The notes beneath the pieces are model-generated. The model had not been told where the DNA came from. It saw nothing but the letters and a program-made list of their open reading frames with translations, and made no database searches. 51,539 bases of DNA from NCBI GenBank assembly GCA_024637055.1, contig JAGXFZ010000057.1:1-51539 (forward strand). Direction: 5' to 3'. Shown here piece by piece: positions 45,322 to 51,539 of the stretch (the stretch's first letter is position 1; each line of letters begins with the position of its first letter). A program made the translations under genes and the position numbers. This stretch comes from Gracilibacter sp. Lineage in GTDB: Bacteria; Bacillota; Desulfitobacteriia; Desulfitobacteriales; Syntrophobotulaceae.

Positions 45322-46137
45322 TTAAGTTTTAACTTCCCTTAGTGAACTACTGCGTTTCCAAATATTGAATTCATATCCTTCACTTAGAACATGTGTCGTT
45401 ATTGGAGCTAAGGCCAGCGGCCTTCCTGCAAACAGTTCATCAACATTAGAGATGCTGGCGCATGAAGCATCTAAAATCAGTGCCGTTCCCCTTCCGATTA
45501 CTTTTATTCTGCCATCTCCTTGGACGTGAACACTTGTATCTTCATCAATTCCAATACCTAGGATATATGGGTTCATTGCTACAGCAGTTAATAATCGACC
45601 TATCCTACCTCTCTGAGCAAAATGTTGATCAATAATTACGCCTTTTAATAGCCCTAATCCAGGAGCCATTCTTATTAGATCTTCACCAGGTGTATCTCCT
45701 TGACCGCCGATTATCATTGTCTCTGACATTACCGATGCTCCTGCACTTGTACCGGCTATAATCACTTCTCGTTCATAAAGATGTTGTAAAGTTCTGCCTA
45801 CCTCCGAACCTCCTATCATTGCTGTAATCCGCAGTTGATCACCTCCAGTGAAAAATATACCACTGGAGCGGATTAGTTTATCTACGATGGCTTGAGAATC
45901 AGCATCTTGTCTCGTCTTAATATCAATTATTTGCAAATCCTGACAACCAAATTTTTGAAAAAGTTTCTCATAAGGTTTACCGGCCTCTTCCGCTTGATCT
46001 GAGGCAACTGTGATTATACAGATCCTTGCATCTTTATTTCCTGCTTGTTGAAAGAAATACCTGAGTATCTTACACTCGTTTTGCTTGTCCTCAGCTCCAC
46101 CAATAATAAGCAGGTTTCCACTAATATGTTCGTTCAT
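45322..46137 (-). CDS. cphB: Cyanophycinase
   Basis: Serine exopeptidase (family S51) that releases beta-Asp-Arg dipeptides from cyanophycin. The 271 residues match the length of the cyanobacterial enzyme. The nucleophile lies in GTSAGAS (Ser131), the start LLIIGGAEDKQNECKIL is typical, and FFTGGDQLRIT and IDQHFAQRGRIGRL are conserved family elements. It is the first gene of cphB-cphA, 80 bases after yabG. A weak sigma-A-like pair TTGACC-N17-TTTATA lies in that gap. The dipeptide still needs an isoaspartyl dipeptidase, which is not in this window. Confidence 0.95.
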   Translation of the reverse strand: MNEHISGNLLIIGGAEDKQNECKILRYFFQQAGNKDARICIITVASDQAEEAGKPYEKLFQKFGCQDLQIIDIKTRQDADSQAIVDKLIRSSGIFFTGGDQLRITAMIGGSEVGRTLQHLYEREVIIAGTSAGASVMSETMIIGGQGDTPGEDLIRMAPGLGLLKGVIIDQHFAQRGRIGRLLTAVAMNPYILGIGIDEDTSVHVQGDGRIKVIGRGTALILDASCASISNVDELFAGRPLALAPITTHVLSEGYEFNIWKRSSSLREVKT

Positions 46138-46217
46138 AGAATCCCTCCATCTCTAATTGTGTGGAAATCTGCTGGAAATTATTCCTTATAAATTATCCCT
46201 TGATACTATGGTCAATC

Positions 46218-47045
46218 TTAATGTTGTACCCTTGGATACCCCCGTCTTAGTTGACCTCTAGTTTCTATCCCCCCTACCCCATCTATCCCTGTTACCGTAT
46301 GTTGGATTATATCCTTGAGAGATACTGTACGATCTATAGGAGTAAATGCTATACTTTCCACCAGGAAAACTGGATCTAGGGCATGAATAAGCATTCTTCT
46401 TGGTGAAGATGCGAAGTTAGCTCCCGCTTCAATAATTGCCTCGAAATTAGACTGGCATCCGCCCGCAAAAATGACTAGCTGATCTCTATTCTGCTGAAAT
46501 TTTCTTGCCTCTCTAACAGATTGTACAAAGTAGCTGGAACTTCGATAACTTTCTAAACTTTTTAAGTCCCTCTTTCCTTTAAGCAAGGAATCATGACCTG
46601 TTAATACCAAGATATCTGTAGGATAATCTCTTAATGCTTTAGATATAGCTTTCGGTTGTTCTTCTTCTGTTTTACAGATTCCTACAGCTTGTAACCCTAA
46701 TTGTTTATAGGTCTTCAGGCATTGATCTAGATAATCCTTATCCCCATCTAAATGAAGTATCCTGCCCGGTACTTCGAAATATTCTTCCTCCACTTTAAAC
46801 TTTCTATCGTAAACCACTTTTCTAAACTTCTTATATACCTCTTGAGAGTCAGCAAGGCTATAATGGACAACTTCTTTTTCATCCTTTGGGACAAGATCGT
46901 CCAGATTTGCGTCAGCCAGTAAACGATAATTTATACAACTAAGGATAGCCGTCTGTTTCCAGCCCTTCTTCTTTATATCTACTACTTTTAAAAATAAATC
47001 TTGGTTATAAGAACGGCGGGCCACAATACTACCGTTTTTCAACAT
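46218..47045 (-). CDS. yabG: Sporulation-specific protease YabG
   Basis: Cysteine-type protease that processes spore coat and, in Clostridia, germination proteins. The 275-residue protein has the family hallmarks ILVLTGHDSLL (His151) and LVIFAGGCQSNFEA (Cys197), matching the proposed His/Cys catalytic pair, and ends TVTGIDGVGGIETRGQ. A good ribosome binding site (AGGAGGG) precedes ATG 47045. In B. subtilis it is expressed in the mother cell under sigma-K. It lies upstream of cphB-cphA and divergent from the DUF4474-type gene. Confidence 0.96.
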   Translation of the reverse strand: MLKNGSIVARRSYNQDLFLKVVDIKKKGWKQTAILSCINYRLLADANLDDLVPKDEKEVVHYSLADSQEVYKKFRKVVYDRKFKVEEEYFEVPGRILHLDGDKDYLDQCLKTYKQLGLQAVGICKTEEEQPKAISKALRDYPTDILVLTGHDSLLKGKRDLKSLESYRSSSYFVQSVREARKFQQNRDQLVIFAGGCQSNFEAIIEAGANFASSPRRMLIHALDPVFLVESIAFTPIDRTVSLKDIIQHTVTGIDGVGGIETRGQLRRGYPRVQH

Positions 47046-47080
47046 CTTATCAACCCTCCTGCCGTTAACTATCTCTAAAC

Positions 47081-47089
47081 TATAATATG
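47081..47089 (-). promoter_or_regulatory. Candidate mother-cell -10 element of yabG
   Basis: On the minus strand, CATATTATA matches the sigma-K -10 pattern CATAnnnTA and lies about 36 bases before the yabG start. No convincing sigma-K or sigma-E -35 was recognised at the expected distance, so the call is tentative. Confidence 0.35.
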
Positions 47090-47120
47090 ATTAAAAATGA
47101 ATTTTGCTTAGAATTATTTT

Positions 47121-47165
47121 TATACCATTTCAAAGCAAGATAACATCTATACCATTTAGTATAGA
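47121..47165. repeat. Direct repeat and palindrome between divergent yabG and the DUF4474 gene
   Basis: TATACCATTT occurs twice (47121-47130 and 47148-47157), 27 bases apart start to start. The second copy lies inside a 20-bp palindrome, TCTATAC-CATTTA-GTATAGA (47146-47165). The layout suggests a regulator-binding region for one or both divergent genes. Confidence 0.45.
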
Positions 47166-47301
47166 CAAAAGGCTAAAATGCTTAATCCCCACTATTATTA
47201 TGTATGTAAGGAATAAGAATGCTACATAATGAAATAATTTAACAGACCATGCACCGTTCCCTACGTTCTTTAAATAATATATATAAAGGAGGTGGGAATT
47301 T

Positions 47302-48246
47302 TTGTATGATCAGGTAATAATTTCTAACAATGAAAAGTTTGCAAAAAATAATATAACCCCGTGGGGAATAAACCTCCCTCAGGGGACAGGTAATGAGGAA
47401 CTCGATAGATTACTGCATGCTGCTGGCTATGTATATGACCAAGCACAAGATATTTTTTATTCGACACTAGACCCATGGCAAAGAAATCTAGGTTACTGTC
47501 GCCTCTATGATGAAGTCGGGGCACCTTTGAGTATGATTATGGACTGTGAACCAATTTATTTCGAATACGAGGGAGAAAAATGGTTAATTGAGTTTTGGAA
47601 GGGCCAATATGGTATGGTAACTGGAGGAGAAATTGGTGTTTATACTGGAGGAATCGATCTAAATATTCTTGGCTTCTGGCGAGATACTATTTATAAATGT
47701 GCCAGTAATGGAGATCTCTTACAAATGTCTTATACTCTAAAAAAGGGTGGCAAGATACTCTTTACAAGAGAAGGTTGGCACTGGTGGCTGACCGGATTTA
47801 TTCTGGGCGAGTTTTCAGAGCCTGAAGAATTGGTCATGGATTTACAAATTACGCTGAAAGATGAAAATATGCTTGAGGCTTTCTTAGATGGTCTTAGGGA
47901 GGCTGGATACTCAAATGATGAAATCACAGTATCCGGAAATACTGTAAGCCTTACTTTTGATACTCCGCATACAAAACAACCATTTACACGTATACCTTCA
48001 ACTGATTGGCTTATCCAAAGAAAAAATGAGCTTTTATGTAATAAATACCAAGAAATAACTAAGCCCTATGATAGCTTCGATGATAAAGTAAAAGCGATCG
48101 AGGAAGATGCTCCCTATTTATATGACCAGATTATTAGAATAGGTAAAGCTAAGAATTCATTTGAAATCTACGAAGCAGTAATAATGATTACTTTTGTAAT
48201 TGGGCTATTTATTTCTTCTCGTATTATTAATAGCCAGGAACCTTAA
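47302..48246 (+). CDS. DUF4474 domain protein with C-terminal membrane helix
   Basis: Conserved clostridial protein of unknown function. The 314-residue product starts at TTG 47302 with a strong AAGGAGGTGGG upstream. The central domain (about residues 38-220) contains YVYDQAQDIFYSTLDPWQRN, CRLYDEVGAPLSMIMDCEPI and WLIEFWKGQYGMVTGGEIGV, which I recognise from memory as DUF4474. It is rich in Trp, Tyr and Gly. One hydrophobic helix near the C-terminus (about 288-305) could anchor it in a membrane; no signal peptide is visible. It is on the plus strand against the general direction, divergent from yabG, so a sporulation role is possible but unproven. Confidence 0.85.
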   Translation: MYDQVIISNNEKFAKNNITPWGINLPQGTGNEELDRLLHAAGYVYDQAQDIFYSTLDPWQRNLGYCRLYDEVGAPLSMIMDCEPIYFEYEGEKWLIEFWKGQYGMVTGGEIGVYTGGIDLNILGFWRDTIYKCASNGDLLQMSYTLKKGGKILFTREGWHWWLTGFILGEFSEPEELVMDLQITLKDENMLEAFLDGLREAGYSNDEITVSGNTVSLTFDTPHTKQPFTRIPSTDWLIQRKNELLCNKYQEITKPYDSFDDKVKAIEEDAPYLYDQIIRIGKAKNSFEIYEAVIMITFVIGLFISSRIINSQEP

Positions 48247-48249
48247 ATT

Positions 48250-48312
48250 AACAAAGGCTTAAAGGTTATCAGTGTCCTCTAAAATGACTCTTTTAACCGT
48301 TAAGCCTTTGTT
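48250..48312. terminator. Bidirectional terminator between the DUF4474 gene and ksgA
   Basis: AACAAAGGCTTAA (48250-48262) and TTAAGCCTTTGTT (48300-48312) are perfect 13-bp complements, with an inner GGTTA/TAACC extension. On the plus strand the stem is followed by ATTCGTTTTTATTATTTT. It serves the convergent genes on either side. Confidence 0.85.
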
Positions 48313-48323
48313 ATTCGTTTTTA

Positions 48324-49163
48324 TTATTTTTGTATTAACTGAGCTATTTTTTGGTATTCTGGGATACCAAGATTCTCCGGCCTAAGGCCTTCATCTACGC
48401 CAGCAGTCCGAAGTATTTCCGACATCTCAGGCTTGGCGATATCCAAGCCTGCTGTTAAAGCATTCAATAGTGTCTTCCTTCTTTGTCCAAAAGCAGCCCG
48501 CACTACGCGAAAGAAAAGCTTAGGATCTGTTTCAAAGCCAGGAAAGCTGCGGATACTAAGTCTAAGTACCGTAGAGGTAACTTTGGGTGGAGGCCAGAAA
48601 GCTGCTGGGGGAACATCGAACATTTTCTGAACTTCAGCGGAAAGTTGAACTGCAATAGACAATATTCCATATTCTTTGCACCCTGGTTTAGCCATCATCC
48701 GAGCACCGACTTCTTTTTGGACCATTATCGTTAACCCTTCAAGGTTCTCCCCTTGCTCTAGAAAATGCATAAGCAAAGGATTTGCTATGTAATATGGAAG
48801 ATTCCCAACAAGCCATCCTTTTTCTTTTCCCCAGAGGTCTTGAAGATTGAGCTTAAGAGCATCCATTTGGATTATATGTAACGGAAGACCTTGGAATTCT
48901 TTCTCAAGAATTCGCACCTTCTCAGTATCAAGTTCCACAGCCCAGAGACGATCCGTTCTCTCTGTCAGAATCCTTGTTAACCCTCCTGGGCCTGGGCCAA
49001 TCTCTACCAGAGGCATATCTCCTTCGGGTATAGCCTGCCAAACAATATCGTCAATAATATTATCATCTATAAGAAAGTTCTGACCTAGGGACTTCTTCGC
49101 CCTTCCTCCCTTACGTAGCACTCTTTTCGTATAATCTATAGCAGTTTCATTTTTCTCCTGCAA
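48324..49163 (-). CDS. ksgA: 16S rRNA dimethyladenosine transferase KsgA (RsmA)
   Basis: Dimethylates two adjacent adenosines near the 3' end of 16S rRNA, a checkpoint in 30S assembly. The 279 residues contain KKSLGQNFLIDDNIIDDIV, the SAM site VEIGPGPGGLTRILTE, the catalytic motif VGNLPYYIANPLLMHFLEQ and FGQRRKTLLNAL. The apparent start is TTG 49163, directly after the rnmV stop (TGATTG), which implies coupled translation; no ATG precedes the conserved region. Confidence 0.95.
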   Translation of the reverse strand: MQEKNETAIDYTKRVLRKGGRAKKSLGQNFLIDDNIIDDIVWQAIPEGDMPLVEIGPGPGGLTRILTERTDRLWAVELDTEKVRILEKEFQGLPLHIIQMDALKLNLQDLWGKEKGWLVGNLPYYIANPLLMHFLEQGENLEGLTIMVQKEVGARMMAKPGCKEYGILSIAVQLSAEVQKMFDVPPAAFWPPPKVTSTVLRLSIRSFPGFETDPKLFFRVVRAAFGQRRKTLLNALTAGLDIAKPEMSEILRTAGVDEGLRPENLGIPEYQKIAQLIQK

Positions 49164-49784
49164 TCAATCATCCATCCCTTCGGTTAAATTCAAAGCCTTA
49201 AAGAATTGTTCTTTACTTATTCTAAAACGGTTTACCCTGTATAGAAACTGTTTGGCATTATTATCTCCAACTCCAAGGATTTTGCCTAGCGCACGCCTTT
49301 TTGCTACCGACCCTTCTTGTCCAATCAGACCGTTATCTAATAGATCCTTCATTTCAATAGAACAAGAATCAGGGCCATATTCATCTGAATTATTTTTAGA
49401 AGGACTATCTTCCAATACTTTTTTAAATGCTTTCCTTATATTTTCAGAGGAGACATTCTCTATACCTATATCGTTTCCTTTTTTATTAACAGCAACCTGG
49501 CGTGAGAAAAACACATGTTTCGCATTGGGAACACGAGTGCTTATTCGATCCCTGATTTGCCTACCTACAAAATCTGGATCAGTACAAACAATCACTCCTC
49601 TACGTTTTGCCATCTCCGAAATATAATCTAATTTCTCCTCAGTAAGTCCAAATCCTTCTGTCCAGATTATATCTACATCTCCTAAGGCTTTTCTTATAGC
49701 GTGGGCATCATTTTTCCCTTCGACTATAATCAATTCTTCTATGATTGAATTAGTATCATTATCATTCTGTTGCTCGCTTCTCAT
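49164..49784 (-). CDS. rnmV: Ribonuclease M5, Toprim-type 5S rRNA maturase
   Basis: Cuts the 5S rRNA precursor. The 206-residue protein has the Toprim motifs ELIIVEGKNDAHAIRKAL (glutamate motif) and VIVCTDPDFVGRQIRDRI (DxD motif), plus the C-terminal region KNNSDEYGPDSCSIEMKDLL and GDNNAKQFLYRVNRFRISKE. It directly precedes ksgA, as in B. subtilis, and the two share a stop/start junction. Confidence 0.94.
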   Translation of the reverse strand: MRSEQQNDNDTNSIIEELIIVEGKNDAHAIRKALGDVDIIWTEGFGLTEEKLDYISEMAKRRGVIVCTDPDFVGRQIRDRISTRVPNAKHVFFSRQVAVNKKGNDIGIENVSSENIRKAFKKVLEDSPSKNNSDEYGPDSCSIEMKDLLDNGLIGQEGSVAKRRALGKILGVGDNNAKQFLYRVNRFRISKEQFFKALNLTEGMDD

Positions 49785-49808
49785 CTGCTCCTCCGAATCT
49801 TATCATAA

Positions 49809-50594
49809 TTAATCAACATTTCTTTCTTCTACTTTCTGTAGGAGTAATTCAAGTTTATAATCTATTTTCTGCATACTTTTCTCTAATATTTCTATCCTCT
49901 CTCTAATTCTATTCATTCCAACTATGGTCGACTCGGAACTGCAAATAGATTCGACGGATAAAGATTCTGCGTTTTCTATCCCTTCTAAAATGTTATCAAG
50001 CCGATTCTCTACATAAAATTCCATATTGATAATCTTTCTGAACACTTCCTGCAGTTCTTCCTGGAAAAGAGTATTAGAACTCTGCAGACTTTTGCCCAAT
50101 TCCTTGGTCGCTTCCCGGAAACGTTGAAAAAAAACTTCACTTTGTTTCTCAATAAAAAGAGAAAGTAATCTTCCAGGTAACAAAGTATTCGTACGTCCAT
50201 CCCCTCTAATCTTATAAGTCCCTGCAGCTGTGCAATAAGGTTTATCTTTTCCTGGAGGTATCTCGACACGATAGAACGGCCTTCTGGCATAATTCTCAAT
50301 TATTAGATTTAGCTCTACTGGTGGGACACAGCTTTCAGCCTTGCTCAAGATATATAATCGCTCTTTATCTCCAATGGGACACCCGACAATTCTCCCCTTT
50401 TGCATAGTTTGTTCATCTTCTATTTCCCCTACGCCAAGAAGGATGGTTCCTCCTCTGTCTGAATTGGCAAAAGCTACAAGATCGGTCGATTCCAGTCCTT
50501 TGACAATCATCTTAAAATCTACATCAAGACCTTCCTGTCTATTAAGAAGAGCTCTTGTTTTTTTAGAAACAGACATATATATATCTTTTTTCAT
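49809..50594 (-). CDS. AlbA_2 (Schlafen-like) domain protein with coiled-coil tail
   Basis: Putative nucleic-acid-binding protein of unknown role. Of 261 residues, about 15-150 form the AlbA_2 or divergent Schlafen AAA-type fold: GLDVDFKMIVKGLESTDLVA, FANSDRGGTILLGVGE and CTAAGTYKIRGDGRTN. The rest is helical, with a heptad-like coiled coil near the C-terminus (RIRERIEILEKSMQKIDYKL). Such domains often accompany HTH regulators, but none is fused here. GAGGT lies eight bases before ATG 50594. It lies 24 bases upstream of rnmV and may share its transcript. It is not part of the B. subtilis order. Confidence 0.8.
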   Translation of the reverse strand: MKKDIYMSVSKKTRALLNRQEGLDVDFKMIVKGLESTDLVAFANSDRGGTILLGVGEIEDEQTMQKGRIVGCPIGDKERLYILSKAESCVPPVELNLIIENYARRPFYRVEIPPGKDKPYCTAAGTYKIRGDGRTNTLLPGRLLSLFIEKQSEVFFQRFREATKELGKSLQSSNTLFQEELQEVFRKIINMEFYVENRLDNILEGIENAESLSVESICSSESTIVGMNRIRERIEILEKSMQKIDYKLELLLQKVEERNVD

Positions 50595-50709
50595 AAAACA
50601 CGACCTCGATACTATTATTTATACTATGGATTTAAATATCCAGCCTTCTAAAGTGCGTCCTGTGTTCTCCATATTCTATAATAAACATTGTTTTCCCTTT
50701 TTATTATCT

Positions 50710-50770
50710 TATTCAGATTAAACACCCTATTGGCACATATATCTATTCTTTCCTTAAATATTCAGATTAA
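50710..50770 (+). repeat. 12-bp direct repeat upstream of the orphan membrane protein gene
   Basis: TATTCAGATTAA occurs twice (50710-50721 and 50759-50770), 49 bases apart start to start, in the AT-rich gap between two divergent genes. It may be a binding site for a regulator of either gene. Nothing else was recognised in 50595-50827. Confidence 0.4.
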
Positions 50771-50827
50771 GCTTCCAAACTTTATCCAATAATATACCGA
50801 AGATAAGATATCAAGGAGGACTTTAAT

Positions 50828-51373
50828 ATGGAGAAAATTAAAGATAGAAATACTCTCGCAATTGTCTCAGGTATTATTGGTTTATCAGGCTTAATGTTTG
50901 TAGACGTATTCTCTCGTAAAGCAAATCTTTCTAAGAGGTCATATCGAGAGGCAGCTGCCGGGATTTTTCTCTCAAAAAGGGAAACTAAGAAGACTACGGG
51001 TCACTTTCTTGGACTAATAATGAATGGCGCTGTTAGCATACTAGGAGCAAAATACATTGTCAGTGATCTATCAAAAAATGGTAGGGATAGTATTATTTCA
51101 AAAGGAGTATTAGCAGGAATTGCCGTTGGGGCAATTGCTACGGTCATTCCAAATATTGTTCCTAAAAATAGCGTTAAACCCAAAGATGCAACCAGTAACC
51201 TCTCTTACGTTTTCAGTAACATAGTTTATGGGTTACTTACTACTTTCTCAGCAGCAAAATTAGGACACGATTCACTTTTTGACACCCCTCCACAAAACAA
51301 TTACTTGAATCCAACCGAACAAACAAGTGAGGAAACTAGGTTAACCGATGAGGTTGTGGCACAATTTAATTAA
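50828..51373 (+). CDS. Hypothetical membrane protein
   Basis: I do not recognise this 181-residue protein. The first 25 residues contain a hydrophobic helix (TLAIVSGIIGLSGLMFVDVF). Further hydrophobic stretches lie near 58-75 (FLGLIMNGAVSILGAKYIV), 90-110 (GVLAGIAVGAIATVIPNIV) and 125-145 (YVFSNIVYGLLTTFSAAKLG), giving about four membrane helices. The C-terminal 35 residues are polar and acidic. ATG 50828 is preceded by AAGGAGG eight bases upstream and a terminator follows, so the gene is well framed. It is on the plus strand, opposite to the AlbA_2 gene. No function can be inferred. Confidence 0.75.
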   Translation: MEKIKDRNTLAIVSGIIGLSGLMFVDVFSRKANLSKRSYREAAAGIFLSKRETKKTTGHFLGLIMNGAVSILGAKYIVSDLSKNGRDSIISKGVLAGIAVGAIATVIPNIVPKNSVKPKDATSNLSYVFSNIVYGLLTTFSAAKLGHDSLFDTPPQNNYLNPTEQTSEETRLTDEVVAQFN

Positions 51374-51400
51374 TTAATTTATGCCAATAATTGATAAGAA

Positions 51401-51451
51401 AAGGGAGTGTCGCAAAACTACTTTATAAGTAGCTAGCGATGCTCCCTTTTT
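51401..51451 (+). terminator. Terminator of the orphan membrane protein gene
   Basis: AAGGGAG...TCGC and GCGA...CTCCCTT (51401-51448) pair over 11 bases with a two-base mismatch, and an inner CTACTT/AAGTAG stem extends the hairpin. TTTTTC follows. From here to the window end (51539) no gene was seen. Confidence 0.85.
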
Positions 51452-51539
51452 CTATCAGAGTTAAAACAAGTCCACGGATTTATGTTAATACTTTAGTTAT
51501 TCCGTTGCTTACCTGATTTTAGGGTATAGACAAATAAGC

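Noticed and set aside
49252-49626. Plus-strand open frame of 124 codons opposite rnmV
   Set aside because: Antisense to a recognisable Toprim enzyme, no start signals.
1-51539. Search by eye for tRNA genes, CRISPR arrays, insertion sequences and phage genes
   Set aside because: No cloverleaf, regularly spaced repeats, transposase or integrase was seen on either strand; the region looks like stable core chromosome.

Overview
The window is a chromosomal segment of an endospore-forming Bacillota (Firmicutes), most likely a member of the Clostridia of the Peptococcaceae or Desulfitobacterium type. The evidence is a nearly complete run of the oriC-proximal yab sporulation and housekeeping genes (rnmV, ksgA, yabG, ispE, purR, spoVG, glmU, prs, pth, fin, mfd, spoVT, yabN, rqcP, yabP, yabQ, divIC, spoIIE, tilS, ftsH), moderately AT-rich DNA, strong Shine-Dalgarno sites and frequent GTG/TTG starts. 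The genus cannot be fixed from the sequence alone. Almost every gene is on the minus strand, so the text follows transcription from high to low coordinates.

Right end (51.5 to 47 kb): a small orphan membrane protein (+ strand), an AlbA_2-type protein, rnmV and ksgA for rRNA maturation, a DUF4474-type gene (+ strand) and the sporulation protease yabG. Next come cphB and cphA (cyanophycinase and cyanophycin synthetase), which fill the place held in Bacillus subtilis by veg and sspF. Then ispE, a GntR regulator, purR, spoVG, glmU-prs, a PRC-barrel gene (+ strand), pth, fin (58 aa), mfd, prsA, spoVT, yabN, hup, rqcP-yabP-yabQ, a sigma region-4-like mini-protein overlapping divIC, spoIIE, tilS, ftsH and ndk, and a tandem DUF881 pair.

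Middle to left (18 to 4 kb) is a cofactor block: fhs, folP-folB-folK, an unannotated 53-codon ORF, a DUF2520 dehydrogenase-like gene translationally coupled to panC, panD, then nadA-nadB-nadC, coaX, dusB, greA and lysS. It supplies folate, pantothenate/CoA and NAD next to translation and transcription genes. The order folP-folB-folK-DUF2520-panC-panD-coaX-lysS, with ftsH and tilS upstream, resembles the mycobacterial arrangement, so it looks ancient rather than recently assembled. Left end: a four-gene osmoprotectant-type ABC transporter laid out like E. coli yehZYXW, then an rRNA operon promoter, its leader and the first bases of a 16S gene that leaves the window.

Promoters can be read directly in several places: consensus sigma-A sites before greA, nadA, folP, ftsH and rrn; a Spo0A-type promoter with 21-bp spacing before spoIIE; a sigma-G-type promoter before spoVT; and a sigma-H-like site before spoVG. 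No mobile element, CRISPR array, phage gene or tRNA was seen. The points most worth following up are the cphBA pair inside the sporulation cluster, the DUF2520 gene as a candidate ketopantoate reductase, the small ORF and Shine-Dalgarno-masking hairpin in front of it, and the abnormal start of yabQ.
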